Assembly: GCF_000002235.5 (NCBI RefSeq)
Contig: NW_022145613.1
Location: forward strand, 15,989,883-16,053,882
DNA: 64,000 bases
Reading direction: 5' to 3'
Origin: Strongylocentrotus purpuratus
Taxonomy: Eukaryota > Echinodermata > Echinoidea > Camarodonta > Strongylocentrotidae
The notes under the pieces are model-generated. The model saw only the letters and a program-made list of their open reading frames with translations. It searched no databases and was not told where the DNA came from. The position numbers and the translations under genes are program-made. Below, piece after piece: positions 42,101-51,200 of this stretch. Numbering within the stretch: position 1 is the stretch's first letter; every line of letters begins with the position of its first letter.

Positions 42101-43765
42101 TGAGAAAATAGTAATTTTGCATTCAGCTATCTTGATCTTGCCAATTTAAGGATTTTACTGCTTTTCAGCTTTAATTGCTCTTTGATTTGCTATTTTGGAC
42201 AAATATAGTTCTTTATTAACCAAAAGATAATGTGTACTAGCACACAATTTGGCACTGACATTTATTTTACCTATGGATGTATTTTGTATTTCAGTATGCG
42301 TTTACTCAGGCAAGCATGAATCCAGCTAGGTCTTTAGCTGCTGCTGTTATAACAAACGTGGATACAACATTATGGCTTGTCTTATTAGAGGTAAGTTGGC
42401 GAGGCAGATTCCAGCTGAAAGTATGAAGTTATCATGTTTGTTAAATACTGTTGGCGGTGAGAGAATACAAGAAAAATGTGAACTATAATTAGATGTAAAT
42501 TGCAACACAGAGTACATGCACGCTATAATTAAGATTAAACTGAGTACACATAAATATACATAAATGACATAGAAGTAATGTTTAAATATTGAAAATATAA
42601 AACGTTGTTTTGAACAGGTGAGTTTGAAGAGTCTCTATCATAGAGTAAGGTACAGTACATACTACTAACCTGTTGTTTATATAGAAAATAATATCGCTAG
42701 TGACATTCGTTTGTCTCACAATGTATGGTCAACAAGGGATCAAAAGATCACGACGTTTCGTGTGCCGCTGCAACACTTTGTCAAGTGATAAAATATATTG
42801 TAAGCAAGCATCTTTTATGATTGGTTGAGCACCCGTGTGCTTCGGCCAATAGGCCTTGTCCGTTATTGTTCTAATTATTGATCAAATTATTTGACCGTCT
42901 GTCCACCCATCGAGTATAAAAGGTGTTGCTTACAATATATTTTATCACCGAAACGTCGTGATCTTTTGATCCCTTGTTAACCATACATTGCGAGATAAAC
43001 AAATGTCATTAGCGATATTATTTTCTATACTTTATCGGCAATGAGTAACATATTTAGCACTGTTGTTTATATTTGAGAAAATAAACAGAACTGAATTGCC
43101 AAATATGACCTCAAAGCTCGAAACAATAATTGCTCCAGTTCTAAAATCTGACAACAGAGCAAAAAGGGGCAAAGCTGTTTTTTGTATACTGAAGATGTTA
43201 AAGATCGCTGTTACTGTATAACTTGATGTTCAATGAGTTCTAGTCAAGTTTACTACAAGTGTTTTACAGATCGTTGGACAGCGCAGGGTCTTAAAGAGTG
43301 TCCCAAAGCATAAAGGGAAAGAAATTCAATGACCTATTAAGAGGATTTGGGCGCCAACAGTTTGGTAACACGCTGGCTACTCAAAAAGTCCAACTACTGT
43401 ACTCAAGTTAATTATCTTAGAAATTAGAATGATCAATGGACAGAAATTCCATTTTGTAGTATATCAACCATAAACCGGGGATAGAAAGATTTATTATTTG
43501 TATCAATTAATCGTACATGTACATTCTGCAACCTACATATTATTGCATTTATTTGTTCCAGGTATATGTGGCTGGGCCTGTATTAGGTGCTGTGGTATCA
43601 GCGCTCATTTACAAGTACATCTTCGCCACGATGGCGACCAGGGACCGACGGAGGCGGCAGAACGCGGGGGCTGCGAACGGCGAATCGTCGGAAGAGGAAA
43701 ACATGGTCGCGCTACAGAGTATTTCATCCCCGATCGGGAGGGTTAAGGATACACGAGATCTTTAG
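29121..43765 (+). CDS. Aquaporin (MIP family), AQP4/AQP1-like, five exons, 288 aa
   Basis: A membrane channel of the major intrinsic protein family, expected to be a tetramer in the plasma membrane. Five exons join in phase (867 nt including stop). The start ATG at 29121 has A at -3 and G at +4. There is a Cys-rich cytosolic N-terminus (RCCRCSVTTCRC), then six hydrophobic helices. Loop B is SGSHLNPVVT (NPV instead of NPA) and loop E is QASMNPARS (normal NPA plus Arg). Aligned by eye to AQP4, the aromatic/Arg filter positions read Leu, Thr, Ala, Arg instead of Phe, His, Ala, Arg. TM6 contains AGPVLGAVVSALIYKYIF, and the tail is basic, then acidic (ESSEEEN). The usual Cys blocked by mercury in AQP1 is Ala, as in AQP4. 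The family is certain; subclass and substrate are inference, and the altered filter makes plain water specificity doubtful. Confidence 0.93.
29590..29670 (-). repeat. Fragment of the 157-bp Helitron-associated repeat
   Basis: gaagattgtcttcctatggt, then gatacatacgataatct, is the reverse complement of the repeat unit in the 18.2-19.2 kb array. Confidence 0.75.
29817..30010 (+). mobile_element. Short relative of the 18-kb Helitron-like element
   Basis: Begins atgcctccacccaccc and (gtccatcc)n, holds one repeat unit (tcactataggaagacaatct), and ends ggcggaggcat. It lacks the tandem expansion and AGGTCA motifs of the larger copy. Confidence 0.75.
30508..30670 (+). CDS. Aquaporin exon 2: loop B (NPV) and TM3
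   Basis: Acceptor catcag|tca. It encodes TQCFDAISGSHLNPVVTMGF and GIVFLAVQFTGAFTACLLL. GSHLNPVVT is the first pore half-helix with Val replacing Ala of NPA. Phase 2 donor agg|gtaaga. Confidence 0.95.
30725..31700. repeat. Inverted arrays of a GGTCTAAT minisatellite
   Basis: Left array 30725-30915 has at least seven copies of catttggtctaatgac-like units. The right array 31530-31700 carries the reverse complement (attagacc, gaccaaatg). About 600 bp lie between, with two A-rich runs (31017-31040, 31363-31420) and fragments that look like a hAT-type insertion. Confidence 0.75.
31701..33116. other. Aquaporin intron 2, part
   Basis: Contains an acatgtac/gtacatgt cluster at 32184-32212 and poly-C runs at 32349-32366 and 32456-32476. 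No exon recognised. Confidence 0.6.
33117..33569. mobile_element. MITE, AGGCCTGTTTTCATCA family, copy 3, with internal 133-bp tandem duplication
   Basis: Left tagacctgtccccgaattgc; right ttctgtctgatgacgacagg followed by ccta. The segment starting atttcttgggatattttcac occurs at 33291 and again at 33424, nearly identical, so the internal duplication is recent. Confidence 0.8.
33570..35420. other. Aquaporin intron 2, part
   Basis: 33680-33760 resembles half of the MITE at 36598 (catttcataaaacttgttgtc, agccaatcaaatgcc). Otherwise AT-rich with no recognised gene. Confidence 0.55.
35497..35825. repeat. (CT)n and ctccctccttct minisatellite
   Basis: Pure pyrimidine strand: CT runs, C runs, then at least six 12-bp units. 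Open frames on both strands come only from this composition. Confidence 0.95.
36598..36735. mobile_element. Short MITE with inverted ends
   Basis: gggacccttttcacaaa at left and tttgtgaaacgctccc at right. Inner arms are aatgacaaatgac / gtcatttgtcactgatgac, around gccaatcagaagcaagg. Confidence 0.75.
36790..37162 (+). mobile_element. TTAA MITE, family T, full length
   Basis: TTAAAGGTAAAGACCAGTAT at left, the inverted aactggtctttaccttTAA at right. Matches 9315 and (inverted) 55510 closely through the interior. Confidence 0.9.
37940..38250 (+). repeat. Tandem duplication of about 160 bp
   Basis: Copies from 37940 and 38102 share gcaatgttttgat, tctcacgcaa, ctctattttgccc and tctcaaaaaatacatc. Diverged about 20% by eye. 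Confidence 0.8.
38658..39298. mobile_element. 641-bp hAT element with exact 8-bp target duplication
   Basis: TTTTCAAG lies directly before (38650-38657) and after (39299-39306). Ends TAGTGCTGTAGTC / gatgttacagcacta are inverted repeats. An 8-bp duplication with such termini is the hAT signature. Subterminal arms aaccgtccggt/accgtccggtttt and long T runs lie inside. No transposase; a LINE fragment sits in the middle. Confidence 0.93.
38893..39119 (+). mobile_element. LINE reverse transcriptase fragment inside the hAT element
   Basis: From 38993 the frame reads THGVPQGSILGPLLFLIYFN, the conserved reverse transcriptase core motif of non-LTR elements, then DLTHYSK. Just upstream, in another frame, YHLETRTTLQFVC corresponds to the family's YLxNRxQxV segment, so the two parts are out of frame. 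Only this piece is present. Confidence 0.85.
39868..40264 (-). mobile_element. TTAA MITE, family T (subfamily B), full length
   Basis: TTAAAGATGAAGTTGAGTTC to the inverted gaactcaaccttctctTTAA. Interior matches (gtggaatcgaccagaaaag; tctggaatcatcaaaatg) are inverted relative to the + copies. Confidence 0.88.
40872..41261 (+). mobile_element. TTAA MITE, family T (subfamily B), full length
   Basis: TTAAAGAGAAGGTTGAGTTC to cagaagtcaactttatctTTAA. Contains agcatggctcttcaaatgc, shared in inverted form with the copy at 39868. Confidence 0.88.
41558..41774 (+). CDS. Aquaporin exon 3: loop C, TM4 and TM5
   Basis: Acceptor tatcag|gtc. It encodes a loop SIPADLQGSLGSTSPSSE, the helix LAFGIELILTFIYVFVVL and the helix RALVIGITYSMNTMWG. 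It ends phase 0 before gtaagt. Confidence 0.94.
42295..42390 (+). CDS. Aquaporin exon 4: loop E (NPAR)
   Basis: Acceptor tttcag|tat, donor gag|gtaagt, 32 codons. YAFTQASMNPARSLAAAVI is the second pore half-helix with the conserved filter Arg, ending TTLWLVLLE. Confidence 0.95.
42391..42681. other. Aquaporin intron 4, 5' part
   Basis: AT-rich, nothing recognised. Confidence 0.6.
42682..43028. mobile_element. 347-bp foldback element, Penelope-like hammerhead relic possible
   Basis: Left arm from 42682 (tagaaaataatatcgctag... caacaagggatcaaaagatc, acgacgtttcg) is mirrored at the right (cgaaacgtcgtgatc... tgatcccttgttaacc... gcgatattattttcta). The pairing continues inward through gataaaatatattgtaagc / gcttacaatatattttatc. 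The right arm lacks about 25 nt that the left arm has. Confidence 0.85.
42746..42789 (-). ncRNA. Degenerate hammerhead-ribozyme-like fold
   Basis: On the minus strand: atcac, ttgacaaa, a GTG/CAC stem with loop ttgcagcgg, acgaaacgtc, then gtgat closing the first stem. This is the layout of minimal hammerheads of Penelope-like elements (CTGANGA, stem II, GAAACGTC). The CTGANGA core is changed at two positions (TTGACAA), so it is probably inactive. Confidence 0.3.
43029..43561. other. Aquaporin intron 4, 3' part
   Basis: No repeats or exon recognised before the branch/acceptor region ending at 43561. Confidence 0.6.
43562..43765 (+). CDS. Aquaporin exon 5: TM6, C-terminal tail and stop
   Basis: Acceptor ttccag|gta. 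It encodes VYVAGPVLGAVVSALIYKYI, the tail RDRRRRQ, then GESSEEENMV and KDTRDL, and ends at TAG 43763-43765. Confidence 0.94.
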   Translation, partial: VYVAGPVLGAVVSALIYKYIFATMATRDRRRRQNAGAANGESSEEENMVALQSISSPIGRVKDTRDL

Positions 43766-43879
43766 TTCTCCCGCGAGGATAGCATATTATCCATTCTGTG
43801 ACTGACGATTAGAACTGAAGATGTTGTAAACGCCTACTGCATATTGCGCTATATAGGAACCGGTATGTAGCCGAACTGA

Positions 43880-44110
43880 TCCAAGATGTCAGTATATCAC
43901 CCCAGCTTTAGCCAAGGTGCCCTGATACGGCATTAAAGACTCCAAGGAATATTTTCCAACTGGGTACCGATTAATTCACCTGGGTGGAGAGTGGCAGATG
44001 GAATAAATGCCTTGCCAAAGGATGTTAGTGCCACCGCAGGGATTTGAACCCTGTTATATGCAATCCACAGTCCTTTTAAACATGAGATCATGATACATCA
44101 AGGAAGCGCA
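43880..44110 (-). mobile_element. tRNA-derived SINE copy
   Basis: B box on the minus strand gggttcaaatccc (44051-44039), with ctccacccaggtgaattaat and cctttggcaaggcattta shared with the SINE at 20600. Confidence 0.75.
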
Positions 44111-46424
44111 TGACCACATGTTAGTTAAGTGATGGAGAGAAACACTCAGTAGTTGCTAGTCGTCATCATGAAGAAGCGTTTCCATCAAAGCAACACATAA
44201 TCATATAGCCCTGTTTGGTAAACCTCTATCTTGGATTGAAGAGTACTTTGTAACATCTTACAACATCATATTTCAGGTGGAAATCATGATTATTTATACT
44301 ACCGGTACTTTAAAGGTAATGATTAAAGTTATTATGAGTGCTCTGAATATTCTTGCTATCGAACATCAACATGTTGATCATTATCAGTCACATATCAGCT
44401 GGGAATGTACATGCATCATATGTAACCACTCACAATGGTAACCTGTGGTGATGTAACACGAGTAAATATAGAGAGCTTCAGAATATTCAAAGTGTATTGA
44501 TTCCTGTGACATGACATAAAAGTGAAATATAACAATGTTTTTTGTCAAGTTGATGTAGACACCCTGGAGTCAGTAGAGTTTAGAATATTCCCCATAATTC
44601 CTGTGGTACTTTAATTTTCTTTGTCTTTTTATCTTTCCAATTTTTTAGCAACCTTTGTCTGAAATTGTAAATTATGTCTTAATTTAAACTATTTTTAACC
44701 ATTTAAATAGAAAAGCCTGGTACTGTATTTAATGGCCATCATTATAATTAGTCCCATTTGTAAGGATGTAATTTGAGTTCCTTGTATGAGTCATGGAAAT
44801 TTGGTACAACCTTATAAGGAGTTATTTTATTATTCAACAGTTGTTAATGAATCATATTTATGTGTGTGTTGTATGCAATTATTTACAACAAAGGCACTGC
44901 ACTGCAAGCAGGGTTTGATAACAAAAGAAAGGAAACAGCACTGGACACTAGATGGCAGTAGACTGAAATATGAAGTTGCCTGGTTGGGTCAATCGTGTTA
45001 AAGAATGCCACAGTGCTACCATGTGTCTTCCTCTTTCTCTTTCTCTTTTTATCTACCCCCCCCCCCCCCTATCATTTCTTCCCACTCTCTTTTTGGTTGT
45101 CGGTCAGAATGTAAACAAGAAAAGAATCGTACCCACTCAAATTGTAGGAATGTTCTGGGCTTGTCAATTTGTGGTAGATTTCAAGTTGAAAATGTACTCT
45201 CAAGTTTATATCCAATTTGAAAGAAATGTACAACGTTCTGCTGACAGAAACACAGTTGATCACATGTTTGTATGAATATGAATATAAGTACATGTATGCT
45301 GTCATTAAAAACTGTTTGTAATGTACATGTAGTTTGATCTGATTGAAACGATAAACTGAATGAACGATTTGAAGTTAGTCAGTTCCAATTTAACCCTTAC
45401 AGTGGATTTTGAAGGTTTAAATTTCCATATCTTCTTACTCTGTCTGATATCTTTTGACCAAGAAAAGCTTGTTTGTTTGTTTGTTTGTTTTTCATGAAAG
45501 ATGGGTGCATGAATTGTGTTGTTAGGTATGAAAAACTGTAACAAGTTGAAAATTGAAGTATGAATTATAGATCTATTCAATGATCCATTTATGACTTTGT
45601 GGCACCGTACAGGGTGACGATGAAAGGATGAATTTAAATCATGTTTTCGTTCACTTTTTTTAATTGGCCTGGACTGAGCTAAAACCTCTTAACGGGTTTG
45701 GGTTTTTTTTTGTGTGTGTGTGTCTTATTTATCAGCAAAAAGAGGGGGGGGGGGGGACTTGGGGGAGGGGTAGGACTTGATCACAGAAAGTGTGTGAACA
45801 TTACAATGTGAGGTAACGTGTGTTTTATACCAAACTACCTGTTTTTTGTTTGTTTTGTTTGTTTGTTGATTGTTTTTTCTTGAAGCAAGGTAAAATATGT
45901 GTGAACAAGGTTGTGTGTTTGTTAAGTGGTGAACTATGCAAGCCATACTTGCCAGGGTATGGAAAATACTTGTCTGTTCAGCAGCGTGGAAAGACAAATC
46001 ATTTGTCTTCAATCTTTCATATGAATTGTACAAATTCCATATACATCATTATGTCTTTTTCAATTCTCTCAAATGATTGCTTACAATTTGAGGTACATGT
46101 ATAATGAATCATATATTTTTCTGTCTCTTCTCTTTCTGTACTCTGTAAAAATTCATGTACTTAAAGAATAGCTGCATTCCAATTCCATATTTACACCATT
46201 CCATGAAAATTCCAACAATTATGTAAATATGAGGTGTAGCTGATATTAATTGTGAATTATTATGTTCTCAGTTTGTATTGTTGATCTTGTCTGCTTGGAG
46301 CCACTAAGGAATTCGTTTTGTGTTAACCCATAGCAGTTTACCGTCACCTTTTAGTGACCTTTTCGTGCTTATCTTTTGATCAAGAATGCTCTGAATTACA
46401 AATTGGTTATGAGCTGAAAATGCA

Positions 46425-46520
46425 TAAATGTCTTGCCAAAGGATGTTAGTGCCACCACAGGGATTTGAACCCTGCAATATGCGATCCACAGTCCACTTAT
46501 ACACAACACGTCAAGGAAGC
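46425..46520 (-). mobile_element. tRNA-derived SINE, head only
   Basis: Minus-strand B box gggttcaaatccc (46472-46460) with the same flanks as the copy at 43880 (gccaaaggatgttagtgcca). Confidence 0.75.
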
Positions 46521-47387
46521 GTGTGACTGTAGCAGTGTGTTGTGCCGTTTGTAAAGAGAAATGATATAATTAAAATTAATCATTGACATCTCTAAATTGG
46601 CAATGCAGAATGAAATTTAAAATCTCTGTTTCATGTCCACACTAGTCAATTTCTTGTTTTTGATTTTCTTCTGTAAAGTTCATTTAAGGTACATTTGTAT
46701 TTTTTTAACTGAGTAGGATATTCAAATAATTGTTACCAATTCGAGGAGGAAAGGCTGAATCACTTATTAGACCTATAGAAAACGTTACTGTTATGGGTTA
46801 AGGTATTTTAGTTAATGCCTTGTGGCTCCAGACTGAAATTACATTGTACTTCAATGTCAAATTACACAAAACCGTTATGCAAATGTTGATGATTTGTACA
46901 CTGACTGAGGTCTGTGCTTTTTACAGGGATATGTACCAAATATATTTATGAAATGCTTTTGTAATTTAATGTCAATTTTTCTTGTACAGATTCCAAATTT
47001 TAACATGTGACATTTTGGTATGTACTGTATGGATGTATATTGACTGATTACATTATGTGCAGTTTGTATGACTTTTATTTTTTATAGAAGAGCAGGTCAA
47101 AACATGAAATAGTACATTTTAGTGATGGAAATGTAAAGTATGTTACATGAAATTGTTGTTTATGATATGTTTCTGATTTCCAATATATTCTACCTCCTAT
47201 ATATGTGTTTGCGTCAATTTCCATTTCATTTGGATATTATATCATTGTTGGTGTTGTATGTGTACCCTAGATTCAGATAATTTTTTTAATGTTCTATTCT
47301 TCTTGGTCCCTTGTTTAAATGCACATACTTGTATACAACTGAGTTTTACCCCAATGTTGGGGGTAATGTAAGAGTACTTCCACACTT

Positions 47388-47388
47388 G

Positions 47389-47426
<38 letters not shown>

Positions 47427-47548
47427 ATCTATCTATCTATCTCTCTGTCTTTATCTATCTATCTCTCTCTTTCTTTTTATCTATCTCTCTCTGTTTCTGT
47501 TTGTCTCTGTCTCTCTGTCTGTCTCTCTCTATCTTTCATCTGTTTCTT

Positions 47549-47584
<36 letters not shown>

Positions 47585-47597
47585 TCACTCTCTCTTG

Positions 47598-47644
<47 letters not shown>

Positions 47645-47682
47645 CCCCTTTCATCCTCTCTCTCTCTCTCTCTCTCTAACTC
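47388..47682. repeat. (CT)n / (CTAT)n tract
   Basis: About 300 nt of CT, CTAT and CTTT repeats. Leu/Ser-rich open frames are artefacts. Confidence 0.95.
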
Positions 47683-48085
47683 AGTTATGTGATCTCCCAG
47701 TTTTTATAATATTCAATCCCTCTTACAGAGTTTGTATACAGCTCTTACATGATGATTAGTAAATTTGTTCAAACATTTGTTTGTTAAAATTGATGCTTTT
47801 TACTTTACCCATATTTATAACAAATGTCTTGAGTCTGACGTTATAAAGAGCAAGTACTAGTATCAGTGAACAGACTTTGAGCTGTAAAGTTATTAACCCT
47901 CATATGTACTATGATTCTACTTAAGTACCATTTTGTTGTATTTTCAATAATATCATACAATACTATAAAACGTTTTCCTATTTATCGTATTAAAAGTACA
48001 TGTAATTACATTGTATGGTATTGATGCACAGAGTGAAATTTCTGTGCACTTCTCTTATCTTCTCTCTCATACCATGTTCTTTATT

Positions 48086-48088
48086 ATC

Positions 48089-48133
<45 letters not shown>

Positions 48134-48247
48134 TCTCTCCTCCTTCTCCCTTTTCTCCCCTTTCTCTCCCTTCCTCTCTCCACCTTCCTCCCCCTCCTCT
48201 CTATCATTTTCCCTTACTCCTATCTTTCTCTTTCTCTCCCTTTCTCA
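48086..48247. repeat. (CT)n tract
   Basis: CT run, then CT/CCT-rich sequence. Confidence 0.95.
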
Positions 48248-48572
48248 ATTTTGAATATATACATAATAGGTGTAGCTGCAATAGAATGGCTGATTGTATT
48301 CAAGTATTATATTAATCATGGAAATAACACTTTGTAATTTTATATGGTGTATTATGTGATGTTGATAAAAAAAAATAAAGGAAAACTAAACCTTACCTGC
48401 TTTATAAGAGTGCCTTGGACCCTTATTGATTCATTAAGATGCAGTCAGATTGTTCAGATTGATTTTCCGGGTGAGTGCTAGAATCTATAGCGTCTATGTT
48501 TTTGTTTTTGTTATTTTTGTTATTTTTTTTATTGCTATATTTTTTTTTTGGGGGGTGGGGGTCAAATTTATT

Positions 48573-49625
48573 AGGGTAAATGGTCAATCAGCTGATTAGG
48601 TTACTGGTTTGCTGATCAATTTGAATGGTATATTAGTTAAATGGTTAGTTTATATTTAGATTTATTCATTCATAGTCCAATTGATATGTTGATAGCTGCT
48701 AGGTCAATAGGCCATTTTCGTAATGTAACCAAATTTATTTCTTAAGTCTTTACAAATACAAATTATTTCATTCCCCTGATAAGAATAATAGTATTTCAAT
48801 AGTCAGAATGCAAACTGCATAAGTGTGGCTAGGTAGGTCAAGCCATAATGTTTGTCCAACCTGGCAACAACTTATGTATGCAGTTCGGATTCTGTCTATT
48901 TAAATACTATTATTCTTTTCAGGTGAGTGAAATAATATGTATTGAGGCACTTCACAAAGACTTATGCATTAAATTTGGTTACATTACGAAAATGGCCTAT
49001 TGATTAATAATGTTATGCAACATTGATTTATAAAGTGAGTGATTGAGTGAGGTGATAGGTTATTTTGTAGTTTAATCAGTTGGCTGATTGGTTAATTAGG
49101 GAGTTTGGTTGTTGGTATGACTATTGTTCATTCAATTAGCAAAATAATTAGTAGGTTAGATGACATCTTGGCGATATTGATTGATCTATTGGTTGATTGT
49201 AGTGTTAGTGATTTGTTGATTTATTAATAGAAGGATCGGAAAGTTATAGGATAGGGTAATTGCTTGGTAGTGTATGATGGGTTAATTAATTGGTTAATCG
49301 TAGGTAAGGTAATTGGTTAGTTAAATAACAACCTCATTGGTATGTTAGATCTTAGTAGGTCCATGGTTAGATAAGATGTTTGTATATTTGAAGTGGTATC
49401 CGGAGTGGTATTTACTGTCTGGTTGGTTGATTGATAAATCAACTGATGTATTGGCGAGTAGGTAATTAATAATATTGATTGAATGATTTGCAGGTTTCGT
49501 CATGAATTGATAGGCTGATGATTATATCATTAGATTGGTAATTGATCAGTTAATCATTTTATACATTGAATGATAGATTGATGGATTGAATGAGTTTGTA
49601 TACGTAAATGAATGATTAATTTAAA
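48573..49625. repeat. Cryptic repeat: GATTG/GGTTA-rich sequence
   Basis: Dense scrambled words such as ttggttgattg, ggttaattaattggtt and gattgatagatt, without a fixed period. Interrupted by the element at 48706. Confidence 0.7.
48706..49001. mobile_element. MITE with long inverted repeats
   Basis: aataggccattttcgtaatg then taaccaaattta at left; taaatttggtta then cattacgaaaatggcctatt at right. Inner arms include aataatagtatttcaatag / atttaaatactattatt. TA at the repeat borders would fit a Tc1/mariner-type MITE. Confidence 0.82.
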
Positions 49626-49735
49626 AGTAACAATAGTTGACCCGTTGAGGATTGTTTGTCTTGTACCAAGTGAATTAATGCGAGAGTTATTAATTCAATT
49701 ATTGATAGCAATTCAAATCTCTGTCTGTCTCTTTA

Positions 49736-49737
<2 letters not shown>

Positions 49738-49776
<39 letters not shown>
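49738..49776. repeat. (CT)n microsatellite
   Basis: About 17 CT units. Confidence 0.95.
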
Positions 49777-49777
<1 letters not shown>

Positions 49778-49859
49778 AAGCACATCGAATTCCCAAAGCT
49801 ATGGGAGATTGTTAACAATAACAGAGAGGTGTAAGATCACATCATTTATTCTCAGCTAC

Positions 49860-50605
49860 TATGACTACTGACTAGGTCGTAAATAATCATATTTCACCTT
49901 TAAGGGTCATACAACGGTCATATCTCTTCACGAACAAAAGTATTCTGCCTCAATCAAGCGAGGCAGGACAGAATCACGTAATACAACGTTTCCTGATAAT
50001 ATCATCTGCATATATATGAGCTAGATTAGGATTTCTTCTTCCCCACCGTCATTATCAACCGTATACTAATAGACCCCTTATTTCCTGAGAGTTTTTTCAA
50101 GTCGCGCGTCTTCTAAAAATAGATTGCGGGGCTCTTTTCAATATTCCCCCGCATTGGCCCGCAAAGATAAAGCTTTCGTGACCCCGACATATTATACGGT
50201 GCTCCTATTCTCTCCCCGAATTTGTTGCAAAGCTCGAGACTTGTTAAAAATCTCACCGCAGATGGATGATAAAAAACTCATAAATTGCATCACGCTTTGA
50301 TGCTAATATGCAATGCACGCGGTGATATCAAAATAATGGCATGGGTTTAATGTGGTGTCGGCAGAACTATTATGACGAAACAATCGATTTTGAAGTTGAA
50401 TGCGTTCGTCGTCGTCAGCGAGGCTGATGGTAAGGCTGGAGAACAGTCACACCCAAACTTTTCATTGCAATTGATCCAGGGATTTACGGCATTCGCACTG
50501 GATCCAGAAAGTTTGATACGTATACTGAACATCAATCTATATTAGAGGTGCATTTTTGAGTTGGAGGAACTACGGGATCTAAAAAGGAGTCTTCTTGAAA
50601 TAGGT
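49860..50605 (+). promoter_or_regulatory. Low-repeat, GC-richer stretch: possible first exon/regulatory block
   Basis: No mobile-element signature here, unlike its surroundings. It has tattcccccgcattggcccg, a GATA site in gcaaagataaagc, a POU-like gatgctaatatgcaatgc, and several CpGs. It ends at a good donor, gaaatag|gtaaat (about 50603). No convincing reading frame. Confidence 0.3.
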
Positions 50606-51164
50606 AAATACTCGATCATTTAAATTTTATCGATTTCTTGCCACTTTTTATTTTATTTTATTTAATGATTTGTTAATATTGCAATGTATGTAGAATTTTA
50701 GTAGTACCTTAATTTCCTAGCTATCACAGTTTTAAATGGAATTTTGCAATCTTGTTTTGCTGGTTGACATTTGTTGCCTGACAACAATAACAACAACAAG
50801 AAAACAAGATCACTGAACAATAGCAACTAAAACAGTAACGAAAGTTTTTTTTACAAGTTGTTATTTACCCTTCTCAGTAGATCCACGATGGTTCTATTTT
50901 GATTAAACGCGGGTTAAGGGTGCGGCGGAATCATCGCAAGATAGGAAAGACTAATACACACGAGTGTCCCAGTGTGACGTAGAAAGTTTGCTGGGCCACA
51001 GGCGGGGGCGGGCGGCTAATGTTGTATGAATACGCCATTTAGATCCTTAGGTCCATATACTCATACCACTATAGTTCCACCGTCCCTCGGGGGGGGGGGG
51101 GGGGGCTTGCATTCTCTAGTCTGATGTATATTCAATATGTTATTGAAAGAGAAGCAAAAGAAGA

Positions 51165-51200
<36 letters not shown>

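Larger units (their letters stand above)
43766..48380 (+). other. Aquaporin 3' UTR and/or 3' flank
   Basis: AT-rich with no coding signal; holds two SINE pieces and CT repeats. An AATAAA at 48374-48379 inside an A-rich run is one possible end, but the true 3' end cannot be told from sequence alone. Confidence 0.35.
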
